Shown here: positions 44,901 through 52,009 of the stretch, piece after piece | How the letters are laid out: the number at the start of each line of letters is the position of its first letter | Numbering within the stretch: the first letter of the stretch is position 1 | Source: Planctomycetaceae bacterium | GTDB lineage: Bacteria > Planctomycetota > Planctomycetia > Planctomycetales > Planctomycetaceae | DNA length: 64,000 bases | Assembly: GCA_017795105.1 (NCBI GenBank) | Contig: CP051247.1 | Location: forward strand, 5,667,001-5,731,000 | Direction of reading: 5' to 3' | The notes under the pieces: generated by a model | What the model saw: only the letters and a program-made list of their open reading frames with translations | What the model was told of the DNA's origin: nothing | Database searches by the model: none | Program-made: the position numbers and the translations under genes

Positions 44901-45113
44901 GGTCGAACATGGTCGGCGGACGAACTCGCTCAGCTGCAGAACGTCTACGAGAACGCGTACGAACATTTCTCGGAGAATCCCAGAGCTGCCCAGACTTTTA
45001 CTATCGTGGGACAACAGTCTGAAGTCTCGCCGGAGCAGGCTCCGACCACTGCTGCGTGGATGACCGTGGCAAGTCTGGTGCTGAATCTTGATGAAGCGAT
45101 TTCCAGCGAGTAA
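41997..45113 (+). CDS. Planctomycete cytochrome PSCyt1/DUF1549/DUF1553 protein
   Basis: The protein has 1038 residues from ATG 41997, or ten fewer from ATG 42027 (MPTFLAMLLISSGAATAFA, the signal peptide). PSCyt1 carries CFHCH at residues 47-51; DUF1549 carries CCQCH at 331-335 inside CCQCHSHKFDPVTQHDYYSL. A large beta-rich insert of about 230 residues (about 410-640, with YATWRSPRPISVVSAEGTRF) separates this from DUF1553, which ends in TLMNDETMLEASRALADLIN. Upstream in-frame codons to 41580 read antisense to the BNR gene and are not used. A DUF1501 gene follows after 14 bp. Confidence 0.92.
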   Translation: MIFARDISIHMPTFLAMLLISSGAATAFAADEVSFSHDVLPVLSDRCFHCHGPDESHREAELRLDLESAAKEDRGGYAAVVPGDLEQSELWQRIATDDPDFVMPPVDSHRTPISEAEREAIRRWILDGAKWGKHWSFEPPVRPELSESAGHPIDELIERKLAGEGLTLSPRAAAHTQLRRLSFALTGMSAPVDETRAFIDEPTDEAWAAAIERMLASPHHAERMAMWWLDAARYSDSDGFQQDATRENWPWRDWVISAFQQNMPFDQFTIEQFAGDLLPEATDEQILATCFHRNHMTNGEGGRDPEESRIDYVIDRVNTTGTVWLGLTLGCCQCHSHKFDPVTQHDYYSLSALFNSIDEDGRAGKGAKPYLKYESPHVEDQIAALEKFVSKCTVEEEAESTAAEQRFKAWLSKQLNESGSNYATWRSPRPISVVSAEGTRFDVSTDNVIQTSGPDLKQDDYRIEVPVPQEMSQISGWKVEIFPHESHENGMFTRHGTGDFILTSVKVLAKRAGSPTEEDLEIAGAVADYEASKKRESNWDLRYSHIKETLNDDARDGWTTEGAETIEPHVGVYELKSPFEVRPGDRLVFVLQQRSTLGHANIGRFRISLASERGETVRQADGSSPIQELRDADISSIEGVSPELLNRLRAQYLLGDQEYQQVRQRLEQAKRQLKSLRGQAKPRSVMVLQEREKPRETHVLVRGVWDAKGDVVQAGAIPSVLEWPEGALNNRLDFARWLVDRDNPLTSRVVVNHLWQIMFGVGLVRTPDDFGLQGQLPTHPELLDWLAVELIEHDWDLRHILRLIATSETFRQSSVASAGLRERDPDNRLLARAPRYRLPAWMLRDNALRVSGTLNPTVGGPPVYPYQPPGVWSEITMGRFKYEPSLGPDQYRRTVYSFWRRSSAPTFLFDSAQRRVCEVRINRTNTPLQALTLMNDETMLEASRALADLINQSDEFASGATMLGERILGRTWSADELAQLQNVYENAYEHFSENPRAAQTFTIVGQQSEVSPEQAPTTAAWMTVASLVLNLDEAISSE

Positions 45114-45127
45114 CCGTAGAAGAGTAT

Positions 45128-46576
45128 ATGATGAGTTTTTCGATGCTGGATAACACCCGACGTGAGTTCCTCGCCGCAAGCGGTTTGAATCTGAGCGCAA
45201 TCGCTGCCGGCTCGCTGCTTGCCGCGGAAACTGCGGATGCGTCAGCCGGTTCTTCCTCGACTTCGCTTCCGGAATTGCCGCACTTTGCTCCGAAAGCGAA
45301 GCGAGTCATTTTTCTGACGCAATCGGGCGGTCCCTCGCAAATTGAATTGTTCGATTACAAGCCTGAGCTCCACAAACTGGCCGGAACCGAATTGCCGGAC
45401 AGTGTGCGGCAGGGACAGCGTCTGACGAGCATGACCGCCAATCAACAGCAGTTGATTCTGCCGCCCGTGGCGAAGTTTCAGCGTCATGGCGAATCTGGTG
45501 CGATGGTCGGGGAATGGCTGCCGCACATCGGTTCGATTGCGGACGAGATCTGTTTCGTGAAGTCGATGGTGACCGATCAGATCAATCACGCTCCAGCGAT
45601 GACGAAGTTCCTCACCGGACATCAACTGGCCGGGCGGCCGAGCTTTGGCTGTTGGGCCAGTTACGGATTGGGCAGCATGAACCGCAATCTGCCTGATTAC
45701 GTCGTGATGCTTTCACGGATGAAGCGACCGAGCGATCAGCCGTTGTATGATCATTACTGGGGCAGCGGCTTTCTGCCGTCGAAACATCAGGGAGTCAAGC
45801 TGCGAAGTGCGAAAGACCCTGTCCTTTATCTGAACGACCCGGGGGGCTTTCCGCCGGAGCTTCGCCGCGAGATGCTCGATGGACTCGGGGCTCTCAATCA
45901 GCAGCATTTCGAGAAGACGCGCGACCCTGAAATCGAAACGCGAATCGAACAGTACGAGATGGCGTTTCGAATGCAGACGAGCATCCCGGAACTGACCGAC
46001 CTGAGCGATGAGCCGGAATCGACGTTCGAACTCTATGGGCCGGACTCACGACGGCCGGGAAGCTACGCCGCAAACTGTATTCTTGCCCGTCGGCTGGCGG
46101 AGCGGGACGTGCGGTTCATTCAGTTGTTCCATCCCGACTGGGACCACCATTCGCGGCTCAGTTCGTGGTGTGTCTCGCGATGCAAAGATACCGATCAGGC
46201 CAGTGCGGCACTGGTTACGGATCTCAAACAGCGTGGGCTTCTCGATGACACTTTGGTCATCTGGGGAGGCGAATTCGGCCGGGGTGTCGCCGGGCAGGGG
46301 AAATGGAACGATCCCAACGCGGGACGCGATCATCATCCGCGCTGTTTCACAGTCTGGATGGCGGGAGCGGGAATCAAGCCGGGCTTCAGCTACGGAGCGA
46401 CCGACGATTTCAGCTACAACGTCTCCGAGAACCCGGTTCACGTTCGCGACCTGCATGCGACGGCTTTACATCTGCTCGGCATCGACCACGAACGCTTCTC
46501 GCACCGTTATCAGGGGCTCGACTTCCGCCTGACCGGCGTCGAGCCGAGCAGGGTCGTTAAAGAGATTATCGCCTGA
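45128..46576 (+). CDS. DUF1501 family exported protein
   Basis: The protein has 482 residues with a Tat-like signal (NTRREFLAASGLNLSAIAAG). RVIFLTQSGGPSQIELFDYK, then GSGFLPSKHQGVKLRSAKDP, VIWGGEFGRGVAGQGKWND and GRDHHPRCFTVWMAGAGIKP mark the family. It is the partner of the cytochrome 14 bp upstream. An AGAAGAG site precedes the start; ATG at 45131 is also possible. The enzymatic role is unknown. Confidence 0.9.
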   Translation: MMSFSMLDNTRREFLAASGLNLSAIAAGSLLAAETADASAGSSSTSLPELPHFAPKAKRVIFLTQSGGPSQIELFDYKPELHKLAGTELPDSVRQGQRLTSMTANQQQLILPPVAKFQRHGESGAMVGEWLPHIGSIADEICFVKSMVTDQINHAPAMTKFLTGHQLAGRPSFGCWASYGLGSMNRNLPDYVVMLSRMKRPSDQPLYDHYWGSGFLPSKHQGVKLRSAKDPVLYLNDPGGFPPELRREMLDGLGALNQQHFEKTRDPEIETRIEQYEMAFRMQTSIPELTDLSDEPESTFELYGPDSRRPGSYAANCILARRLAERDVRFIQLFHPDWDHHSRLSSWCVSRCKDTDQASAALVTDLKQRGLLDDTLVIWGGEFGRGVAGQGKWNDPNAGRDHHPRCFTVWMAGAGIKPGFSYGATDDFSYNVSENPVHVRDLHATALHLLGIDHERFSHRYQGLDFRLTGVEPSRVVKEIIA

Positions 46577-46594
46577 ATCGTTCCGGACGGCTCC

Positions 46595-46852
46595 TTACTT
46601 GCCGATCGCGTCGGCGGGAATCTGAACGTACTCCGGTGCGAACAGAATGCTGGCGTAAATCAGCAGGAGAAAACTGACGCAGACGATCGCCATGCAAAGC
46701 ACGAATCCGGTGATGAACCGTGTCTCGTTTGATTCCGTCACGCAGGAGAGGATTTCCGTTTCCGAGGACGGGCGACGAGGCTGAGATGCGATGGAGTCTC
46801 CGCGAGGCTTGAGAGTTCGCGGGCGGGATTGATCGATGAGATTCGTTGACAT
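46595..46852 (-). CDS. Small single-span membrane protein of unknown function
   Basis: The protein has 85 residues. A charged, Arg/Ser-rich cytoplasmic part (about 1-45) is followed by one membrane helix, FITGFVLCMAIVCVSFLLLI (about 46-71), and a short exit segment FAPEYVQIPADAIGK. A GAGG ribosome site lies five bases before the ATG. A GG-N10-GC sigma-54-type element (46928-46943) is at the right distance upstream, and several TGTCA/TGACA half-sites lie further up. It follows the NtrC-type regulator gene, so I infer it is one of that regulator's targets. No homologue is recognised. Confidence 0.7.
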   Translation of the reverse strand: MSTNLIDQSRPRTLKPRGDSIASQPRRPSSETEILSCVTESNETRFITGFVLCMAIVCVSFLLLIYASILFAPEYVQIPADAIGK

Positions 46853-46927
46853 GAATGACCTCGATTTCTGGAGTTTTCAGTCCAGAGTCGCAATCCGCAG
46901 GCCAACCGAATGATTCCGCACCTGTTT

Positions 46928-46943
46928 TGCAGCAAGTGTCCCG
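46928..46943 (-). promoter_or_regulatory. Candidate sigma-54 (-24/-12) promoter of the 85-aa membrane protein gene
   Basis: Reverse strand reads CGGGACACTTGCTGCA. The invariant GG and GC are exactly 10 bases apart, AC follows the GG as in the consensus, and TGCA matches the -12 part. The predicted start is near 46917, about 65 bases before the ATG at 46852. Confidence 0.5.
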
Positions 46944-47020
46944 ATTTCAGTGATTTTCAGGGGGAATAACCAGCAGATCGCCGGTTAGTGCCGCTTTCAC
47001 TCCGGAAAAGAAGCGGGTGA

Positions 47021-47109
47021 GTGTCAACTCCAGATGTCAGGGTGACGCATTGCGCTGACACAAAATGCATCCGCAGATGCGGCCTGTTTTCGCGACTGAC
47101 AGCCTGTCG
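47021..47109. promoter_or_regulatory. Cluster of TGTCA/TGACA half-sites, candidate enhancer sites
   Basis: GTGTCA (47021), ATGTCAG (47034), TGACG (47043), TGACAC (47056) and TGACA-GCC-TGTCG (47097-47109) lie 80-165 bases upstream of the 46928-46943 promoter, the usual enhancer distance for NtrC-type regulators. A perfect TGACA-C-TGTCA occurs before the 48-aa gene as well. Confidence 0.4.
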
Positions 47110-47120
47110 TCGCCAGTCGT

Positions 47121-48515
47121 TCACTCTCGGAAATCGGCCGCATCGAGTCCATGCCGAGTCAACAGCTTGTGCATCCCCTGTCTGGAGAGCCCCGCCTGTT
47201 GAGCTGCTTTGGAGACGTTGCCTCGGTGCTTCTTGAGCAATGTTGTCAGGTAGTCCTGATCGGCATTGTCGAGAGCTTCTTCCCGCGAAATCTCCGAGGT
47301 GGCCGCCGGGGAAGTCTTCGTATGGTCTTCGAGAATCTGTCGGGGAAGGTCGGAGCGTTCGACCGTTTCGGTTCGCGAGAGTGCGACGACTCGTTCAATC
47401 ACGTTCCGTAGCTCGCGGATATTGCCCGGCCAGTGATAGGAACGGAATGCGTCCGCGACGTCTGCGGAGAAGCCGGTGACGCGGGGCGGGTCCTGCTGAA
47501 GATGGTGGAGAAAATGATTCGCCAGTAGCAAGACGTCGTCGTCTCGCTCCCGCAGCGGAGGAAGTTCCAGATGGATCACCCCGAGGCGATAGAACAGATC
47601 CTGTCGGAATCGTCCGGCGTCGACTTCTTCCTGCAAATCGCGGTTGGTTGCGCAGATGAACCGTGTATCGACTCGTCGCAGCTCGTTCTTTCCGACCGGA
47701 GTAAATGCCTGTTCCTGCACGGCACGCAGCAGCTTGGCCTGGGAGTCGAGCGGAAGCTCGCCTAACTCATCGAAGAAAGCCGTGCCGAGATGACTTCGGC
47801 TCAGCAGGCCTTCCTGATCTTTCACCGCTCCCGTGAATGCGCCGCGAGCATGGCCGAAGACGACCGACTCGAACAGCGATTCCGGGATGGCCGTGCAGTC
47901 AATCACCTGAAAATTATGATCTCGACGACCACTCACATTGTGAATCGCCCGGGCAATCACTTCTTTACCCGTTCCACTTTCGCCGGAGATCAGGACATTG
48001 GCGTCGGTTCCGGCGACACGATCGACAATCTCCAGAACCTCCTCCATGACCGAACTGCGGCCGATGATTTCCGGGAACCGGTCAAAGAGCGTGGTCTCAC
48101 GATCGCTTCGTTCGCTGGGCGGACGACTCGTTCGAGCCGAGCGAGCCAGAACTTTCTCAACACTGGCCAGCAAGTCTTCGTACTTCACCGGCTTGAGCAG
48201 ATAGTCCGCAATTCCCAGTCGCACACTTTCGATCGCCGTGGGTAGCGACGGGACTCCGGTGATGACAATCAATGGAATGTTGGGCCATTCCGATCGCCCC
48301 TCCCGCAGCAGTTCGAGCTTGAGATTCCCCGGCATGTTCAGGTCGGAGAGAATCAGGTCGAACGGTTCGATCCGAAGTTTTTCCAGTGCAGCGTCCCCGT
48401 CGGAAACACAGACACATTCGTAGCCGGCTCGGCGCAGTAACTGGCCCGTCGTCCGCAGATACAGCGGCTCGTCATCGGCGATCAGAATTCGTTTGGTCGA
48501 TTGGGCGTTATTCAT
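47121..48515 (-). CDS. Sigma-54-dependent response regulator (NtrC family)
   Basis: The protein has 464 residues. The receiver (about 8-125) has RILIADDEP and the phosphoryl acceptor Asp58 in LILSDLNMP, with Lys in YLLKPVKYEDL. The AAA+ domain has Walker A GESGTGKE, the sigma-54 contact loop GAFTGA in HARGAFTGAV, and Walker B GTAFFDELGELP. The C-terminal Fis-type helix-turn-helix is GNVSKAAQQAGLSRQGMHKL. It should activate RpoN promoters when phosphorylated by the kinase whose stop codon it overlaps by eight bases. Candidate targets are three nearby -24/-12 elements. Confidence 0.93.
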   Translation of the reverse strand: MNNAQSTKRILIADDEPLYLRTTGQLLRRAGYECVCVSDGDAALEKLRIEPFDLILSDLNMPGNLKLELLREGRSEWPNIPLIVITGVPSLPTAIESVRLGIADYLLKPVKYEDLLASVEKVLARSARTSRPPSERSDRETTLFDRFPEIIGRSSVMEEVLEIVDRVAGTDANVLISGESGTGKEVIARAIHNVSGRRDHNFQVIDCTAIPESLFESVVFGHARGAFTGAVKDQEGLLSRSHLGTAFFDELGELPLDSQAKLLRAVQEQAFTPVGKNELRRVDTRFICATNRDLQEEVDAGRFRQDLFYRLGVIHLELPPLRERDDDVLLLANHFLHHLQQDPPRVTGFSADVADAFRSYHWPGNIRELRNVIERVVALSRTETVERSDLPRQILEDHTKTSPAATSEISREEALDNADQDYLTTLLKKHRGNVSKAAQQAGLSRQGMHKLLTRHGLDAADFRE

Positions 48516-49716
48516 CGCTGTGAATCAGACGCGGCAACGTGATTGTCGCACATGCGCCCCGAGGGTGATGGTTTTCGATGCGGATGGCCCCTCCCATGGC
48601 TTCGACAAGACTTCGAGAGACCGACAGGCCGAGTCCCATTCCTTCGCGGTTCTCAGACTTCGTACTGAAGAATGGTTCGAACAGGCGGGCGGCGATTTCC
48701 TCCGGCACGCCTTCTCCGTCGTCAATAATCCGAATGACGACTCCCTGGGAGCGGGTTGTGATATCGATCTCGACATGGCCCTCGGATGGCGTCGCCTGGA
48801 CAGCATTGCGGAGGACGTTCAACATTACCTGCTTCAATTCGCCCTCGCGTAGAATGACCTCGGTCGGTTCCAGTTCCCCCGCAGCGACGCAGTCGCTGGC
48901 TTCCCAGCGGACTTCGACGTTCGCTTTCCTGGCGAGCGGCTGGACGAGAATGACCACATCGGCAATCGTTCGCCGCAAATCGAACTGTCGAGGAGCCTGC
49001 TGACTGGGGCGATAGAGCTGATACATCTGGTGGGTGATCGAACTGATTCGGTCGATCTCGCCGTCGATCAGATCGAGCAGTTCGTAGTCCTCATCGTCTG
49101 GCGGAAGGTTGCTGCGGAATAGAGCGAAGGCGTTGCGGATGCCGGCGAGCGGGTTGTTGACCTCATGGGCCACGCCGGCTGCCATCTGACCGAGTGCCGC
49201 GAGTTTTTCCATTCGGAGTCGCTGCTTCTCCAGTTGAGCAATTCTGGCCGTTCGCTCCTGGACCAGTTGTTCGAGATGCTGATTGTAGAGTCGCAACTCT
49301 TCTCGAAGTTGATGACGTTCGGTGACGTCGCGAATGCTCGCGCGGAACCCACGATTTCTTCCCGCCTGATCCGACATCGGCTGCCAGGAGACAGCCGCCC
49401 AGCGACTGGAGCCGTCCCGGTGGGCAACCTGGAAATCAACGTCGTTCCCACTCCCTCCGGAGATCGCGTCCTGAAGGATCAACTCGATTCGGGATCGGTA
49501 CTCGCTGCCCACCATCGAGAGCGGATAGTCGTCCATCTCCAAACATTCACGCGGGCTGTAGCCGGTAATCCGCTCCACGGCCGCGTTGACCCAGAGCAGC
49601 TTACCGTCTTGCCGGTGCCAGCTTTCCCAGTCGTAGGTACAGTTGGCGATTGCGCGAAAGACCGAGTGATCGTTGAACTCGGCATCGCGTAAATGTTGTG
49701 AATGCTGACCGGCCAT
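48508..49716 (-). CDS. PAS-domain sensor histidine kinase
   Basis: The protein has 402 residues. There is no membrane span, so sensing is cytoplasmic or through a partner. One PAS domain (about 20-135: GKLLWVNAAVERITGYSPRE, DGSSRWAAVSWQPMSD) is followed by a coiled coil, the phosphoryl acceptor His184 in GVAHEVNNPLAGIRNAF, and the ATPase domain (QVMLNVLRNAVQATPSEGHV, DDGEGVPEEIAARLFEPFFS, GMGLGLSVSRSLVEAMGG). It overlaps the regulator gene by eight bases and lies 33 bp after the 48-aa membrane protein gene, which could be its signalling partner. Confidence 0.93.
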   Translation of the reverse strand: MAGQHSQHLRDAEFNDHSVFRAIANCTYDWESWHRQDGKLLWVNAAVERITGYSPRECLEMDDYPLSMVGSEYRSRIELILQDAISGGSGNDVDFQVAHRDGSSRWAAVSWQPMSDQAGRNRGFRASIRDVTERHQLREELRLYNQHLEQLVQERTARIAQLEKQRLRMEKLAALGQMAAGVAHEVNNPLAGIRNAFALFRSNLPPDDEDYELLDLIDGEIDRISSITHQMYQLYRPSQQAPRQFDLRRTIADVVILVQPLARKANVEVRWEASDCVAAGELEPTEVILREGELKQVMLNVLRNAVQATPSEGHVEIDITTRSQGVVIRIIDDGEGVPEEIAARLFEPFFSTKSENREGMGLGLSVSRSLVEAMGGAIRIENHHPRGACATITLPRLIHSDE

Positions 49717-49749
49717 AGCTCCATTCTATCGTCGACAGCTCCGGTGTCA

Positions 49750-49896
49750 TCAGAATGATCGGAGCACGATCGCCAATAGCAGAGTAAGAATCACAACGAG
49801 CAGTCCCAGAAGCTGTTCGGTGGGAGCCAGTCCCTGAAACCGATCGGAAGGGGGCAGCTCATTCAAATTGTTATGGACAGGGTCGACTTGAGACAT
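49750..49896 (-). CDS. Tiny single-span membrane protein (48 aa) leading the kinase-regulator operon
   Basis: MSQVDPVHNNLNELPPSDRF is a polar, Pro-rich N-terminus; residues about 27-46 (TEQLLGLLVVILTLLLAIVL) form one membrane helix, ending in RSF. A GGAG ribosome site lies eight bases before the ATG at 49896; an in-frame start 14 codons earlier lacks one. The strongest sigma-54 element of the window (49960-49975) lies upstream. The kinase gene follows after 33 bp, so the gene is likely transcribed with it. It is too small for family assignment; a sensor tether or feedback peptide are possible roles. Confidence 0.65.
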   Translation of the reverse strand: MSQVDPVHNNLNELPPSDRFQGLAPTEQLLGLLVVILTLLLAIVLRSF

Positions 49897-49959
49897 GACG
49901 TGTATCTCCCAGATGAAGTGACGGAGTGAGAGTTCCATGCCGTATGTAATTCTACGAAA

Positions 49960-49975
49960 TGCAAGTCCCGTGCCG
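49960..49975 (-). promoter_or_regulatory. Sigma-54 (-24/-12) promoter, near-perfect, before the 48-aa gene and kinase-regulator operon
   Basis: The reverse strand reads CGGCACGGGACTTGCA, which matches the TGGCACG-N4-TTGCW consensus at every position except the first. The predicted start is near 49950, about 53 bases before the ATG at 49896. Confidence 0.75.
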
Positions 49976-50029
49976 GTGAAGAAAACAGCGAGTTTCGTTC
50001 TTCAACGGAAGAAAACAGTCTTCCGGGGA

Positions 50030-50040
50030 TGACACTGTCA
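50030..50040. promoter_or_regulatory. Perfect palindrome TGACA-C-TGTCA, candidate enhancer site
   Basis: The palindrome TGACACTGTCA lies 55 bases upstream of the 49960-49975 element, on the enhancer side. It shares its half-site with the cluster at 47021-47109. It is closer to the promoter than usual for NtrC-type sites. Confidence 0.4.
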
Positions 50041-50098
50041 ACGGGAAGCGACACGTGGGGAGTTTGCGTCCAGTCGGTTCGGCCGCCCGTGAGAATGG

Positions 50099-50512
50099 CT
50101 AAAGTTGAAATTGTCCTTCCCGCTCAGGCTGCAGGGTGACCGCCTCGATTCGCACGCGACGCAGTCCTGCCGGGACGCGCCATTCGATGACATCGCCGGC
50201 GCTGAAGCCAAGAATCGCCGTTCCAATTGGCGATAGAATCGAAAGCCGCCCTTCGGCGATATCGGCCCGGCTGGGATAGACCAGTGTGTACACGTCGACC
50301 GAGTCGTCTTCCAGGTCTCTCAGTTCCACGATCGAATTCATTGTGACAACATCGGGAGGCACCTCAGCGGAGTCAACGATCGCAGCTCGCTGCAGTTCTG
50401 TATCGAGATCGCGACGTGTTTGTGGATCGGCTGCCTGCGCATAAGAGCTGTTCAGGACCTGTCGTAACCGAAAATGATCGGTCGCTGTCACGATAATGCG
50501 TTTTTGACGCAT
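50099..50512 (-). CDS. rnk: Rnk-like GreA/GreB-fold RNA polymerase-binding factor
   Basis: The protein has 137 residues. A short helical N-terminal part (RIIVTATDHFRLRQVLNSSY) is followed by the GreA/GreB C-terminal FKBP-like domain: VTMNSIVELRDLEDDSVDVY, then TLVYPSRADIAEGRLSILSP and IGTAILGFSAGDVIEW. This is the layout of Rnk, a nucleoside diphosphate kinase regulator that binds RNA polymerase at the secondary channel. A GAGG site precedes the ATG at 50512 (MRQKRII), which is preferred to an upstream start. A GG-N10-GC element (50560-50575) upstream suggests that it belongs to the same sigma-54 regulon. Confidence 0.85.
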   Translation of the reverse strand: MRQKRIIVTATDHFRLRQVLNSSYAQAADPQTRRDLDTELQRAAIVDSAEVPPDVVTMNSIVELRDLEDDSVDVYTLVYPSRADIAEGRLSILSPIGTAILGFSAGDVIEWRVPAGLRRVRIEAVTLQPEREGQFQL

Positions 50513-50559
50513 GATGATTACCTCAGAAGAGAATGAAAGTCGATTCACTCTCGAAGCGA

Positions 50560-50575
50560 GGCAAATGTCATACCA
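50560..50575 (-). promoter_or_regulatory. Candidate sigma-54 promoter of the rnk-like gene
   Basis: Reverse strand reads TGGTATGACATTTGCC: TGG at -24, TTTGC at -12, spacing GG-N10-GC exact. CA of the -24 box is replaced by TA. The predicted start near 50549 is about 37 bases before the ATG. Confidence 0.55.
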
Positions 50576-50607
50576 GCTGACGGAATCAGGTTCGGGGCAT
50601 GTCGACG

Positions 50608-51807
50608 TCAGATTTCTTCGTCGACGAGAACGACATGGCGAAAATGACGCTGCTCTTCAAACGAGGCTCCAAGTGCCCCGATCACGATTCCCAGCGAGCC
50701 GACGATGGTCGCCATTCTCAAGTAGTGTCCCAGCTGAAGAGGCCGATCGATCGAAGCGGTCCAGCCGTTAACGACTTCCGACGGAAAGAGTAGCCAGCAG
50801 GCCAGCAGCGTGAGCAGGAACAGAAGTGAGAACATGATCGACATCCCCACACCGACAATCGCTGCAGCGGCGACGTTGCTGGTCACGATCTGTTCGGTAA
50901 GTCGCCGCCTGCCACGGCGGAGGAACAGCTGCTGCCGACCGGCAACATAACCGGTCGTCAGGATCAGCGTCGAAATGAGGAGGCCGACCGCGACCGATAC
51001 AGGCTGTTTGGTCGCCATGTCCCATGTTTCGGCGGTCATCAGGAGAACGAGCATGGTGGAGACGGCCGCGGTTGTCAGTCGACTGAGTCGAAACGGAAAC
51101 TGCCACGGCTGGGCACGCCAGACGGCATCGATAATCTCGCCACGGTTCTCCCACGTGGCCTGCAGATAAAAGAGCGGGGTCCAACTCTGCGTCGCCCCCG
51201 CTCGTTCTTCCAGTCGCTGATCAGCGATATCGGCCAGGAACTCGTTCATTTGATCGAGCTGGTCTTGTTCGAGAACGGTCGCCTGATCCACATCCGAAAG
51301 ACCCTGCATATCGAACATGATGTTCCGGGGATCATCGACATGATCGAGCCTGCACCAGTGACCGAGTGCGTGCAGAATGATCGTCTGCAGGCGTTGTCCA
51401 AGCTGCTGGATACGACTCTCGTCGTCAGCCGACGGTTCACTCGCCCGGGGGTCGATTCGAGCCGTGGAGAAGACGACCGCATCGAGACTGTTGGCGACCG
51501 CTGCGTAACAGAACGGCTTGAAATGGCTCACGAGCTCGGCCAGCGTTACGACCAGGGCCACATCCCATCCTCGCTCGTCCCGATCGCTTTGAGAGAGCAG
51601 CAGCAGATCGGTCGGCTCAGCGACACGAGTGGAACGCCATTCCTCCCGATGCAGAATCTCAATCTGCCAGTCGAACGCCGGGAGCGAGTCGACGAGTTGT
51701 TGTCGAACGGTAGTCACCACATTGTCGATCGCCAGCCGATCGACTCGCTCAAGAGGACCTGCGATCACGAGTCCGATTTCAATAGGATGGCGAACGGTTT
51801 CTGTCAT
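50608..51807 (-). CDS. Membrane protein with an archaemetzincin-like domain lacking the catalytic Glu
   Basis: The protein has 399 residues with no signal peptide. The N-terminal soluble domain (1-200) shows LHALGHWCRLDHVDDPRNIMF: His146, His150 and His156 keep the H-x3-H-x5-H spacing of metzincins and Met164 fits a Met-turn, but the Glu of HExxH is Ala147. Residues about 243-385 contain four hydrophobic spans (MSIMFSLLFLLTLLACWLLF the clearest). It could bind zinc without proteolysis, or the match may be coincidental. It lies upstream of the rnk-like gene but has no sigma-54 element that I can see. Confidence 0.65.
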   Translation of the reverse strand: MTETVRHPIEIGLVIAGPLERVDRLAIDNVVTTVRQQLVDSLPAFDWQIEILHREEWRSTRVAEPTDLLLLSQSDRDERGWDVALVVTLAELVSHFKPFCYAAVANSLDAVVFSTARIDPRASEPSADDESRIQQLGQRLQTIILHALGHWCRLDHVDDPRNIMFDMQGLSDVDQATVLEQDQLDQMNEFLADIADQRLEERAGATQSWTPLFYLQATWENRGEIIDAVWRAQPWQFPFRLSRLTTAAVSTMLVLLMTAETWDMATKQPVSVAVGLLISTLILTTGYVAGRQQLFLRRGRRRLTEQIVTSNVAAAAIVGVGMSIMFSLLFLLTLLACWLLFPSEVVNGWTASIDRPLQLGHYLRMATIVGSLGIVIGALGASFEEQRHFRHVVLVDEEI

Positions 51808-52009
51808 CGAGCAATACGGGACGTTCAGAATTCAACAGTGACGGGAACATTTGATCGACTCTTCTTCGAGCAGCCGTAAACCGATCATCCCGCAAGTCGT
51901 GTCGAAATCAAGAGCGGCCCTGGTCGATAGCCATTCTCCCTGACGCATTTCAAGAAAACGCGGAGCGGTTTCGAGATCGTCGTTGAGCTTCGGGCGGCGA
52001 TCCGTTCGC

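Noticed and set aside
51880..51910. Possible sigma-54 element (CGACACGACTTGC) before the metzincin-like gene
   Set aside because: The -24 and -12 parts are two bases too close and the -24 GG pair is missing.
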